Source: Phyllobacterium chamaecytisi (GTDB taxonomy: Bacteria > Pseudomonadota > Alphaproteobacteria > Rhizobiales > Rhizobiaceae). Taken from it: 64,000 nucleotides of DNA. Shown piece by piece: positions 36,904 to 43,932 of the stretch (the stretch's first letter is position 1; every line of letters starts with the position of its first letter). Below the pieces are notes generated by a model. The model ran no database searches. It was given only the letters and a program-made list of their open reading frames with translations, and was not told the DNA's origin. The translations under genes were made by a program, and so were the position numbers. The DNA lies in contig NZ_JAIQWW010000021.1 in the NCBI RefSeq assembly GCF_020164455.1, positions 1-64,000 on the forward strand, read 5' to 3'.

Positions 36904-37899
36904 ATGCAGGCAATAAACGATACCGAACTGGACAAAACCGCAGCCGTCGATTCGGCCAGGCGGACAATTTCAACCGAGAAAGACGGACTGGCCGCGCTGA
37001 GCAGTGCGCTGGAAGGTCCTCTGGCCGAGGCGTTTTGCAAGGCGATCGAAATGATTGCCGGAGTGCGCGGACGCATCATCGTCACCGGCGTCGGCAAGAG
37101 CGGCCATATCGGCTCGAAAATAGCAGCGACCTTCGCTTCAACGGGTACGCCGGCTTTCTTCGTGCATCCCTCCGAGGCCAATCACGGTGATCTCGGCATG
37201 ATTGCCGTCGACGATGCCATTCTCGCCATTTCCTGGTCTGGAGACACGGCGGAGCTCAAGGGTATCGTCAGCTATTCGAGGCGCTTTCGTATTCCCCTGA
37301 TCGCCGTGACCGCGGGCGAGAATTCGGCGCTGGCAACGGCCGCCGACGTGGTGCTTTTGATGCCGCGGGTGACGGAAGCCTGTCCACACGGCCTGGCGCC
37401 TACGACTTCGACGCTGATGCAGCTCGCCATGGGTGATGCGGTTGCAGTGGCGCTGCTGGAAGCGCGGGGCTTCACCGCGGGCGATTTCAAGACCTTCCAC
37501 CCGGGCGGATCGCTCGGCGCAAGTCTCACCCATGTGCGCGAGATCATGCATCGCGGCGACCAGCTTCCGCTGGTGCCGCTCGGCATGCCGATGCCCGAGG
37601 CGATGAAGGTGCTGGCAGACAAGCGCTTTGGCTGCGTGGCCGTGCTCGATGACGAGGGGACACTCGCCGGGATCATCACCGATGGCGACCTTTCACGCAA
37701 TCTGCATCGCAATCTGGCGACGATGACCGTCGATGAGATCATGACGCGGCAACCCAAGACCGTGCCTCCGACGATGCTGGCAAGCGCGGCGCTGGCGCTG
37801 CTCAACGATCACAATATCGGCGCGCTGATCGTGACCGAAAAGAATGTCCCGGTCGGGATCGTGCATTTCCATGATTTGCTCAGGATAGGGGCAGCGTGA
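36904..37899 (+). CDS. kdsD: D-arabinose 5-phosphate isomerase, KpsF/GutQ family
   Basis: A 331-residue enzyme that converts ribulose 5-phosphate to arabinose 5-phosphate, the first step towards Kdo of lipopolysaccharide. An SIS domain (GRIIVTGVGKSGHIGSKIAA, HPSEANHGDLG, SWSGDTAE, AFLARGFT-like segment) spans about 45-180 and two CBS domains span about 205-325 (HRGDQLPLVPLG and MTRQPKTVPP). The ATG at 36904 gives the family length; the frame is open back to 36844. The ribosome site is weak. Confidence 0.92.
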   Translation: MQAINDTELDKTAAVDSARRTISTEKDGLAALSSALEGPLAEAFCKAIEMIAGVRGRIIVTGVGKSGHIGSKIAATFASTGTPAFFVHPSEANHGDLGMIAVDDAILAISWSGDTAELKGIVSYSRRFRIPLIAVTAGENSALATAADVVLLMPRVTEACPHGLAPTTSTLMQLAMGDAVAVALLEARGFTAGDFKTFHPGGSLGASLTHVREIMHRGDQLPLVPLGMPMPEAMKVLADKRFGCVAVLDDEGTLAGIITDGDLSRNLHRNLATMTVDEIMTRQPKTVPPTMLASAALALLNDHNIGALIVTEKNVPVGIVHFHDLLRIGAA

Positions 37900-37911
37900 C
37901 TCTGTTAGTGC

Positions 37912-38109
37912 TCAGAATGCTTTAGGTAGGCCAGCTTGTTTTAAAACAGCGTTGGCTGTGTGGCGTTTTTCGATGTTTGAGGGAACGACAAAGAACCGGT
38001 TTGTGATCGGACTGCTCCAGTATTCGTGGCTACCCTTAGCCTGGCGTACGAATTTGCATCCGGATTTGCTCAGTAGATCGGTGAGTTCCCGATAAAGACT
38101 TGCACCCAC
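37912..38109 (-). CDS. hicA: HicA-family toxin
   Basis: A 65-residue HicA-like mRNA interferase with the double-stranded-RNA-binding-like fold. The catalytic His lies in RQAKGSHEYW (about residue 28) and the C-terminal HTANAVLKQAGL helix is typical. Such toxins cut mRNA when free. It is the second gene of a pair, three bases after the DUF1902 gene, so the antitoxin is translated first. Start ATG at 38109. Confidence 0.85.
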   Translation of the reverse strand: MGASLYRELTDLLSKSGCKFVRQAKGSHEYWSSPITNRFFVVPSNIEKRHTANAVLKQAGLPKAF

Positions 38110-38112
38110 GTA

Positions 38113-38349
38113 TTAGAGTGCCTTTGCTATGGGATTATCCTTTTCAATATAAAAGCGGAGGCGAAGCTTCTTTGGATCGCTCACCCAGCCATTCAGAACG
38201 GCTATCTCCGGCGCGATCTCCCAGACCCTTTCGAGCAGCTCACCATAGCTTGGTGCTTCCGTGGCTATTGGCAGGTCATCGTTGACGCCGATCCAGACGC
38301 CATCTTCCTCGAAAACAGAGACAACAAAGCTTGGTGTTTTGTTCTTCAT
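38113..38349 (-). CDS. DUF1902 antitoxin (HicB-like)
   Basis: A 78-residue protein of the DUF1902 type, a HicB-like fold partly mimicking RNase H (FVVSVFEEDGVWIGVNDDLP, then a helix with GELLERVWEIAPEIAVLNG). It lacks a C-terminal ribbon-helix-helix or HTH domain, so it should neutralise HicA but may not bind the promoter itself. It precedes hicA with a three-base gap. Both genes lie between kdsD and nfeD. Confidence 0.82.
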   Translation of the reverse strand: MKNKTPSFVVSVFEEDGVWIGVNDDLPIATEAPSYGELLERVWEIAPEIAVLNGWVSDPKKLRLRFYIEKDNPIAKAL

Positions 38350-38410
38350 TGCTTGAGCATATCACAGGCGCGAGCGGTGCAGCAAACAAGACAATAGTCT
38401 TATAGCGAGC

Positions 38411-38869
38411 CTAGACCGCCTCAACCACGAGCGTTCCACGATCGATACCGGTGATACGCACGCGCGTTCCCGCTGCAAGATCGGGTCCCGTCACGCGCCA
38501 CAGACTATCGCCGACGCGGGCCCGGCCACGGCCGTTGACCGTTGCCTCTTCCAGCGTCACCACCTGTCCAATCAGCTGTTCGCCACGCCTGTTGAGCAGC
38601 GGTTCGTCCGATTCGACATCCGTTGCGCCGATCAGCCTGCGGCCGATAAAGACGGCGATGACGGAGAGGATCAGGAACAGGATGACCTGAATCTGCCAAT
38701 GCATCCAGGAGGTATCGCCAAACAGGATGGCGATTCCGCCAACGATGAGCGCTGCGATACCGAACCACAGGAAGAATATCCCCGGCGCTGCTACTTCAAG
38801 GATCATCAGGACCAGCCCGAGAACCACCCAGTTCCAGGGTCCAAGCTCGGAAAACAGGCGTTCCAGCAT
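38411..38869 (-). CDS. NfeD family membrane protein
   Basis: A 152-residue short NfeD-type protein: two or three transmembrane helices (NWVVLGLVLMILEVAAPGIF, LWFGIAALIVGGIAIL and IQVILFLILSVIAVFIG) and a C-terminal OB-fold domain (residues 90-152, GQVVTLEEATVNGRGRARVG). It lies 23 bases after the SPFH-domain gene and forms the well-known SPFH/NfeD membrane pair linked to lipid microdomains. Confidence 0.9.
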   Translation of the reverse strand: MLERLFSELGPWNWVVLGLVLMILEVAAPGIFFLWFGIAALIVGGIAILFGDTSWMHWQIQVILFLILSVIAVFIGRRLIGATDVESDEPLLNRRGEQLIGQVVTLEEATVNGRGRARVGDSLWRVTGPDLAAGTRVRITGIDRGTLVVEAV

Positions 38870-38892
38870 CTAAGCGCCTCCTCTCGCCAGGA

Positions 38893-39885
38893 TCATGAAT
38901 TTGACCCGGTGCCCGGAACGCTGCGGCCGCGTGCGGGTGGTGTCGACGGGGTGGTGGGGCTTGTCGCAGCATTGTCGCCAAACACCTCACGGGCAATCGC
39001 GCCGATACCGCCGAGCGAGCCGATGAGAGCGGACGCTTCCATCGGCATCAGGATGACCTTCTGGTTGGGGCTGGTGGCAAACTTGCCAAATGCCTCGGTG
39101 TATTTCTGTGCCACGAAATAGTTGAGCGCCTGCACGTTGCCGCCGCTGATTGCGGCAGAAACAAATTCCGTCGCCTTGGCTTCGGCCTCGGCCAGACGCT
39201 CACGGCCTTCGGCTTCGCGGAAGGCGGCCTCGCGCCTGCCCTCGGCTTCGAGGATCTGCGCCTGCTTGAGACCTTCGGCACGCAGGATCTGCGCTGCCCT
39301 TGTGCCTTCCGCTTCAAGCACGACGGCGCGTTTATCGCGCTCCGCCTTCATCTGGCGTCCCATCGAGTCGAGGAGGTCCTGCGGTGGATTGATATCCTTG
39401 ATCTCGACGCGCGTCATCTTGATGCCCCATGAATGCGCAGCTTCGTCGACGACCCGTAACAGGCGATCATTGATCGTATCGCGATTGGACAGGAGCTCGT
39501 CGAGAACCATGGAGCCCATGACGGTACGAATATTGGTCATAGTCAGGTTGAGTATGGCATTCTGCAGCCCGCTGACTTGATAGGCCGCCTGTGGCGCATT
39601 GAGGATCTGGTAGAAGGCGATGCCATCGACGGCGATGTTGGCATTGTCCTTGGTGATGACTTCCTGGGTCGGAACGTTCAGCACCTGCTCCATCATGTTC
39701 AGCTTGGCGCCGATACGATCGAAGAACGGCACGATGAGGTTGAGGCCGGGCGCAAGGGTGCGCGTGTATTTGCCGAAGCGTTCGATCGTATAGTTGTAGC
39801 CTTGCGGCACTGTCTTGACGCCCGCAAACAGAACCACAAGTACGAGAACGACAAGTACTGGTATCGTGAAGTCAAAACCGCTCAT
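38893..39885 (-). CDS. SPFH/Band 7 (stomatin-like) protein
   Basis: A 330-residue protein with an N-terminal transmembrane helix ([20 protein letters not shown]), the SPFH domain at about 25-190 ([20 protein letters not shown] start, [24 protein letters not shown]), and a long Ala/Glu-rich coiled coil at about 190-245. It is a QmcA/HflKC-type scaffold at the inner membrane. It precedes the nfeD gene in a two-gene operon. The last 40 residues are a Pro/Thr-rich tail. Confidence 0.92.
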   Translation of the reverse strand: MSGFDFTIPVLVVLVLVVLFAGVKTVPQGYNYTIERFGKYTRTLAPGLNLIVPFFDRIGAKLNMMEQVLNVPTQEVITKDNANIAVDGIAFYQILNAPQAAYQVSGLQNAILNLTMTNIRTVMGSMVLDELLSNRDTINDRLLRVVDEAAHSWGIKMTRVEIKDINPPQDLLDSMGRQMKAERDKRAVVLEAEGTRAAQILRAEGLKQAQILEAEGRREAAFREAEGRERLAEAEAKATEFVSAAISGGNVQALNYFVAQKYTEAFGKFATSPNQKVILMPMEASALIGSLGGIGAIAREVFGDNAATSPTTPSTPPARGRSVPGTGSNS

Positions 39886-39956
39886 TTATGGCCTCCCCTG
39901 GCTGACCTCATGGGCAGCGTCAATAAGATATGGATCGTTATGCCGGTAGCTCACAA

Positions 39957-40268
39957 CTACGCTGCAGATTTATGCGGCGCGATCACCTCGATGTCCTGCT
40001 CGAGCCGCTCCTTGGCGATGTCGAGATCGTATTTCATCTGGAGGTTCAGCCACAACTCTGCGGAGGTTCCGAAATAACGGGCGAGTCTTAGTGCTGTTTC
40101 CGGTGTGATGGCCCGCTTGCCATGCACAATTTCGTTGATGCGCGGGCGGGTAACGCCGATAGCCTTGGCCAATGCATAAACGGAAAGATTCATGGGAATC
40201 AGAAAATCCTCGCGCAGAATCTCACCGGGGTGGGGAAGTGTAAGGTCAAATCGTTCTTTCGCCATCAT
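39957..40268 (-). CDS. HigA-family XRE antitoxin
   Basis: A 103-residue HigA-like antitoxin with a helix-turn-helix (VYALAKAIGVTRPRINEIVH, then ITPETALRLARYFGTSAELWLNLQ). The usual HigA opening HPGEILREDFL is present. The double ATG at 40268/40265 has AGGAGG upstream, located inside the 3' end of the parE-like gene, which it overlaps by 23 bases. No HigB toxin is next to it, so its partner may be the ParE-like toxin. Confidence 0.85.
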   Translation of the reverse strand: MMAKERFDLTLPHPGEILREDFLIPMNLSVYALAKAIGVTRPRINEIVHGKRAITPETALRLARYFGTSAELWLNLQMKYDLDIAKERLEQDIEVIAPHKSAA

Positions 40269-40584
40269 AATTGCCTCCTCCATTCATGATGGCCGCATAG
40301 TCACGGCCCCCCGCGAAGACATTTACGATCCATACCGTATCATTTTCTACGCGATAGAGAATGACAGCGCTCCTTTCGAATGGCACGAGCCTTATGCCGA
40401 CAGACAGATCGTCTCGCTTAACGCCACCCAATGGAGCATTCCCTACTTTTTCGCATCGATTGTAGATGCGGTCAGTGAACCGAATTGCGGTTACTACGTC
40501 GCCACTTTTATGGAGAACATATTCGAATATTCCGTCAAGATCAGCTATCGCTTCTGGGCGATACTCGACCGGAAAACGCCTCAC
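40246..40584 (-). CDS. ParE/RelE-family toxin
   Basis: A 112-residue toxin of the RelE/ParE superfamily with the usual opening VEYRPEAIADLDGIFEYVL and the C-terminal strands RSAVILYRVENDTVWIVNVF. ParE-like members poison gyrase. The start is GTG, reading GTG AGG directly after the parD stop (three bases between). The last part GGNYDGERTI extends beyond typical ParE and carries the ribosome site of the next gene. It lies between a CopG/ParD-type and a HigA-type gene. Confidence 0.85.
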   Translation of the reverse strand: MRRFPVEYRPEAIADLDGIFEYVLHKSGDVVTAIRFTDRIYNRCEKVGNAPLGGVKRDDLSVGIRLVPFERSAVILYRVENDTVWIVNVFAGGRDYAAIMNGGGNYDGERTI

Positions 40585-40587
40585 GTG

Positions 40588-40857
40588 CTATTTGACTGTC
40601 TGATGTTTTGCGTAAAGATCGTCAAGATGATGTCGAGCTTGTTTGCTCGACAGATTTGGTCGCGGATCGTTCAATGATCGTTGAATCCTTGCGCGAATCG
40701 CAGCCATGCGCTCGGAATGTTCTTCCTCTTGCCGCAACAACAAGCGCATGGCCTCCCGCAATACCTCACTTGTAGACGCATAGGAGCCTGCCTCAACGCG
40801 GCTCTTAATAGCGTTCACCATTTCCGACGGTAATGTAATGCTGAGTTTTTCGACCAT
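40588..40857 (-). CDS. ParD-family antitoxin (ribbon-helix-helix)
   Basis: An 89-residue antitoxin. The ribbon-helix-helix part is VEKLSITLPSEMVNAIKSRV with YASTSEVLREAMRLLL; the rest is a charged toxin-binding tail. The start MVEKLSITLP at 40857 is preferred; the frame is open to 40959 but overlaps the hemH end. First gene of the parD-parE-higA-like cluster. Confidence 0.85.
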   Translation of the reverse strand: MVEKLSITLPSEMVNAIKSRVEAGSYASTSEVLREAMRLLLRQEEEHSERMAAIRARIQRSLNDPRPNLSSKQARHHLDDLYAKHQTVK

Positions 40858-40927
40858 AGCCAATGTCCGATGCGTTTCCTCTTTATGGTAGGATGAAATC
40901 CCACCAATGCCAAGGCAAACTTTCGTA

Positions 40928-41977
40928 TCAGACCCAGCCCTGCAATTCGCGGCGGACAAGCGTCTCGATGACCTTCATGCCTTCGTCACTATCGTTGAGG
41001 CAGGGGATATGGGTGAAGTTGACGCCGCCATTGTGATGGAAGATTTCGGCGCCTGCGACCGCGATTTCCTCTAGCGTTTCGAGACAATCCGAAACGAAAC
41101 CCGGGTTGAAGACAGCAACGGATTTGACGCCTTCCCTGGCGAGTTTCTCCAATGTCTTGTCCGCGTAGGGTTGCATCCATTCTTCAGGGCCGAAACGCGA
41201 CTGGAAACAGGTGATCAGCTTGTCCTCGCTCCAGCCGAGCCGCTCGCGCAGTAGCCGCGTCGTCTTCCAGCAATGGCAGGGGTAGGGGTCGCCGCGCTTG
41301 AAATAGCTCTGCGGTATGCCGTGATAGGAGGCGATCAGCACCTCCGGTTCGAAATCAAGCGTCGCGTAGTGCTTTTCAATGGAAGTCGCGAGGGCATCGA
41401 TATAGACGGCTTCGTCCTGATAGGAGGGAACAGTGCGCGTTGCGGGCATGAAGCGCATCTTGATCAGCGCTTCGAAAAACTTGTCGTTGACCGTCGCGGT
41501 CGTCGTTGCCGAATATTGCGGATAGAGCGGAAACATCAGGATGCGCTTGCAACCCTGCTTGTCCAGCCGCTCCAGCGCCTGCTCAATCGACGGCTGACCA
41601 TAGCGCATACCCCAATCGACGACGATCTCAGAATGCGAGGCAAGCGCCGCGCCGAGCTTTTCACTCTGCGAACGCGTGTAGGTGCGCAAGGGAGATTCGT
41701 TGCGCTCGCGGTTCCAGATCTTGTCATAAAGTGCGCCGGATTTCTTCGGGCGGGTGTTGAGCACAATGCCGTAGAGAACCGGCAGCCAGATGGCACGAGG
41801 CCACTCGATGACGCGCTTGTCCGAAAGAAATTCCTTCAGATAGCGCCGCATTGACGTTTTGTCGGTGCCGTCCGGCGTGCCCAGATTGACGAGGAGAACG
41901 CCGATCTTCGATGTTTCGATGTGCGGATGGTCTTCCGGCTTTTTTACCGCCGACAGATCACCTCCCGAAATTGCCAT
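40928..41977 (-). CDS. hemH: Ferrochelatase
   Basis: A 349-residue enzyme that inserts ferrous iron into protoporphyrin IX, the last step of haem synthesis. The N-terminal GVLLVNLGTPDGTD, the catalytic His in IASYHGIPQSYF and FNPGFVSDCLETLEE with the conserved Glu are all there. The ATG at 41977 has GGAG eight bases before it; the GTG at 41986 is less likely. In Brucella the gene is a neighbour of omp10, which here lies 4 kb away with a transporter and a nucleotidase between. Protein is probably membrane-associated. Confidence 0.95.
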   Translation of the reverse strand: MAISGGDLSAVKKPEDHPHIETSKIGVLLVNLGTPDGTDKTSMRRYLKEFLSDKRVIEWPRAIWLPVLYGIVLNTRPKKSGALYDKIWNRERNESPLRTYTRSQSEKLGAALASHSEIVVDWGMRYGQPSIEQALERLDKQGCKRILMFPLYPQYSATTTATVNDKFFEALIKMRFMPATRTVPSYQDEAVYIDALATSIEKHYATLDFEPEVLIASYHGIPQSYFKRGDPYPCHCWKTTRLLRERLGWSEDKLITCFQSRFGPEEWMQPYADKTLEKLAREGVKSVAVFNPGFVSDCLETLEEIAVAGAEIFHHNGGVNFTHIPCLNDSDEGMKVIETLVRRELQGWV

Positions 41978-42008
41978 ATGCAACACTCCACTTCTGGGCG
42001 TGGAACCC

Positions 42009-42153
42009 AGGTTCTGTTGATATTCGCGCCATGACGGCCTGCAAATGGCGCTTTTCTACGATCCGGTGCTTATGAACCCAAAAGTTCACTCCGCTCCGGT
42101 TCTCGAAAATCACCATTTTCGGCGCGTCCTGACCTCGAATCTCAACAGAACCT
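42009..42153. repeat. Fold-back repeat with 18-base inverted ends
   Basis: Ends AGGTTCTGTTGATATTCG (42009-42026) and its inverted match (42136-42153) agree at 17 of 18. Inside, CGCGCC/GGCGCG pairs and a core with TCCGGTGCT and CGCTCCGGTTCTCGAAA occur. The same core recurs at 56041-56110, so both belong to one dispersed family. Confidence 0.75.
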
Positions 42154-42305
42154 AATCAGGACGAGGCTGATTGCAAGAGTGCGAAAGGCCACATGTCGAG
42201 TAGTCTTTTTCAAGAATAAGTCATCAAAACAGCAACATGCTGATTTCGCAGGCACAAGGACAGCATTTTTGCCTTCTTTGCCGGCTCACGGACAGCGCTT
42301 TCAAC

Positions 42306-42320
42306 TGGCACAGAACTTGC
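42306..42320 (+). promoter_or_regulatory. Sigma-54 (RpoN) promoter of the NCS1 transporter
   Basis: TGGCAC, five bases, TTGC with exactly ten bases between the invariant GG (42307-42308) and GC (42319-42320). It matches the -24/-12 consensus and lies 45 bases before the transporter start, with no other gene downstream. No clear NtrC-type enhancer was found by eye. Confidence 0.7.
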
Positions 42321-42365
42321 GTTGAATTATTCGTTCTTGTTCATCAGACGAAGGAAGCGATTTCC

Positions 42366-43841
42366 ATGGCCAGCAATTCGCATGCGACACCCCCCACCCT
42401 CGTCATTACAGGCGCTCACCCGCAGCTCTACAGCCTGGATCTGGCACCCACAGCACCGGAAGGGCGCACCTGGGGCGCGTTCAGCCTGTTCGCGATGTGG
42501 ATGTCGGACGTCCATTCCGTTGGTGGTTACACGTTTGCAGCAAGCTTGTTCTTCCTCGGCTTGACTGGTTGGGAAGTGCTCATCTCCATGATTGTCGGCA
42601 TTACCGCAGTTTATTTCCTGATGAACCTCATAGGACGGCCATCGCTGAAATACGGAATCCCGTTCCCGGTCGCCGCGCGCATGTCCTTTGGCGTCATGGG
42701 TGCAAATCTTGCTGCCGTCTTGCGCGGCATCGTCGGGATCGTCTGGTACGGTGTACAGACCTATTTTGCCTCCAAGGCGGTCCAGGCGTTGGCGATAACG
42801 CTTTACCCCGCGGCTGCGGATTATACGCACAACGACATATTCGGCCTATCAACACTCGGTTGGCTCAGCTTCCTTTTCATGTGGATATTCCAGCTTCTGA
42901 TCTTTCTGCGAGGCATGGAATCAATTCGCAGATTCATCGATTTCTGCGGACCTGTCGTCTATGTTGTGATGTTCGCGCTCGCACTCTGGATCCTCTCACA
43001 AACCGGTTTTTCCAGTCTTTCGCTGCAGCTCGCGCCTCCAGCCGAGGGCTCATCGCTGACCCATATGGCGAATGCGTCGATGCTGATCGTGGCATATTTT
43101 GCGGCACTCTTGCTTAACTTCGGTGACTTTTCGCGGTTCTCGCGGGACGAAAGAGCCATGAAGGTCGGCAATTTCCTTGGACTTCCGGTCAACTTTATCG
43201 TGTTCGCCATCATCGTCGTGATTGTCACTGCAGGAACGGTGCAGGTCTTCGGCGAAGCGATCCTCGATCCAGTGGCGATTGTCGAGCGAATCAACAATCC
43301 GTGGGTTGTCATTCTTGGCTCGATTACCTTCATCGTGGCAACAATGGGCATCAATATCGTCGCCAATTTTGTCTCGCCTGCCTATGATATCGCCAATCTC
43401 TTTCCCGAGAAGATCAACTTTCGTCTCGGAGGACTGATCACATCGATCCTTTCGGTGCTGGTCTGCCCCTGGTTGTTCGTATCCAGTCCCCACGCGATCA
43501 CCATTTTCGTCAGCATTTTCGGCGCGGTGCTTGGCCCGATCTTCGGCATCATGATTGCCGATTATTACCTGGTGAAGCGGCAGCAGGTCGTGCTCGAGGA
43601 CCTCTATACCATGTCTCCGGAAGGCTCGCTCTATTTCGACGGCGGCTGGAACAGCAGGGCGCTGATCGCTTTGGCGATCTCCAGTGTATTCTCGATCGGG
43701 CTTTCGGTGCTTGGTGCGACCGGCATGATTCCCAATGGTGGCGATTGGGGCTGGCTGCTCGGTGCTGTGGCGGGTGGTGCCGTGCACTATGTGCTGATGC
43801 GCAAGGTGCTTGGCGCGGTGCCGGTCGCAGCCAACGCCTGA
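42366..43841 (+). CDS. NCS1 family nucleobase/allantoin-type symporter
   Basis: A 491-residue membrane protein of the nucleobase:cation symporter-1 family with about 12 predicted helices. Helix 1 motif MWMSDVHSVGGYTFAASL, helix 3 WYGVQTYFASKA and GDFSRFSRDERAMKVGN match the fold of Mhp1 and allantoin/cytosine carriers. The start has GAAGGAAG upstream; a longer frame from 42237 is rejected because it would cross the promoter. The sigma-54 promoter suggests induction under nitrogen limitation. The substrate (hydantoin, allantoin, uracil or cytosine) cannot be read from the sequence. Confidence 0.9.
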   Translation: MASNSHATPPTLVITGAHPQLYSLDLAPTAPEGRTWGAFSLFAMWMSDVHSVGGYTFAASLFFLGLTGWEVLISMIVGITAVYFLMNLIGRPSLKYGIPFPVAARMSFGVMGANLAAVLRGIVGIVWYGVQTYFASKAVQALAITLYPAAADYTHNDIFGLSTLGWLSFLFMWIFQLLIFLRGMESIRRFIDFCGPVVYVVMFALALWILSQTGFSSLSLQLAPPAEGSSLTHMANASMLIVAYFAALLLNFGDFSRFSRDERAMKVGNFLGLPVNFIVFAIIVVIVTAGTVQVFGEAILDPVAIVERINNPWVVILGSITFIVATMGINIVANFVSPAYDIANLFPEKINFRLGGLITSILSVLVCPWLFVSSPHAITIFVSIFGAVLGPIFGIMIADYYLVKRQQVVLEDLYTMSPEGSLYFDGGWNSRALIALAISSVFSIGLSVLGATGMIPNGGDWGWLLGAVAGGAVHYVLMRKVLGAVPVAANA

Positions 43842-43885
43842 GCAAAGGGTGAGGGGGCGAGCCACGGGTCTCGCCCGCCTTCGGC

Positions 43886-43904
43886 CCCCCACAAGGGGGA
43901 GATA
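43886..43904. repeat. Fragment of a CCCCCACAAGGGGGAGATA repeat
   Basis: The short palindrome CCCCCACAAGGGGGAGATA also forms an outer end of the 181-bp elements at 8.4 and 30.6 kb. Here it stands alone between two convergent genes. Confidence 0.45.
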
Positions 43905-43932
43905 GGCGGCATGGCTGTGCGAACTTCTGGCT

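Noticed and set aside
40192-40677. 161-codon plus-strand frame across the toxin-antitoxin genes
   Set aside because: Antisense to three recognisable toxin and antitoxin genes.
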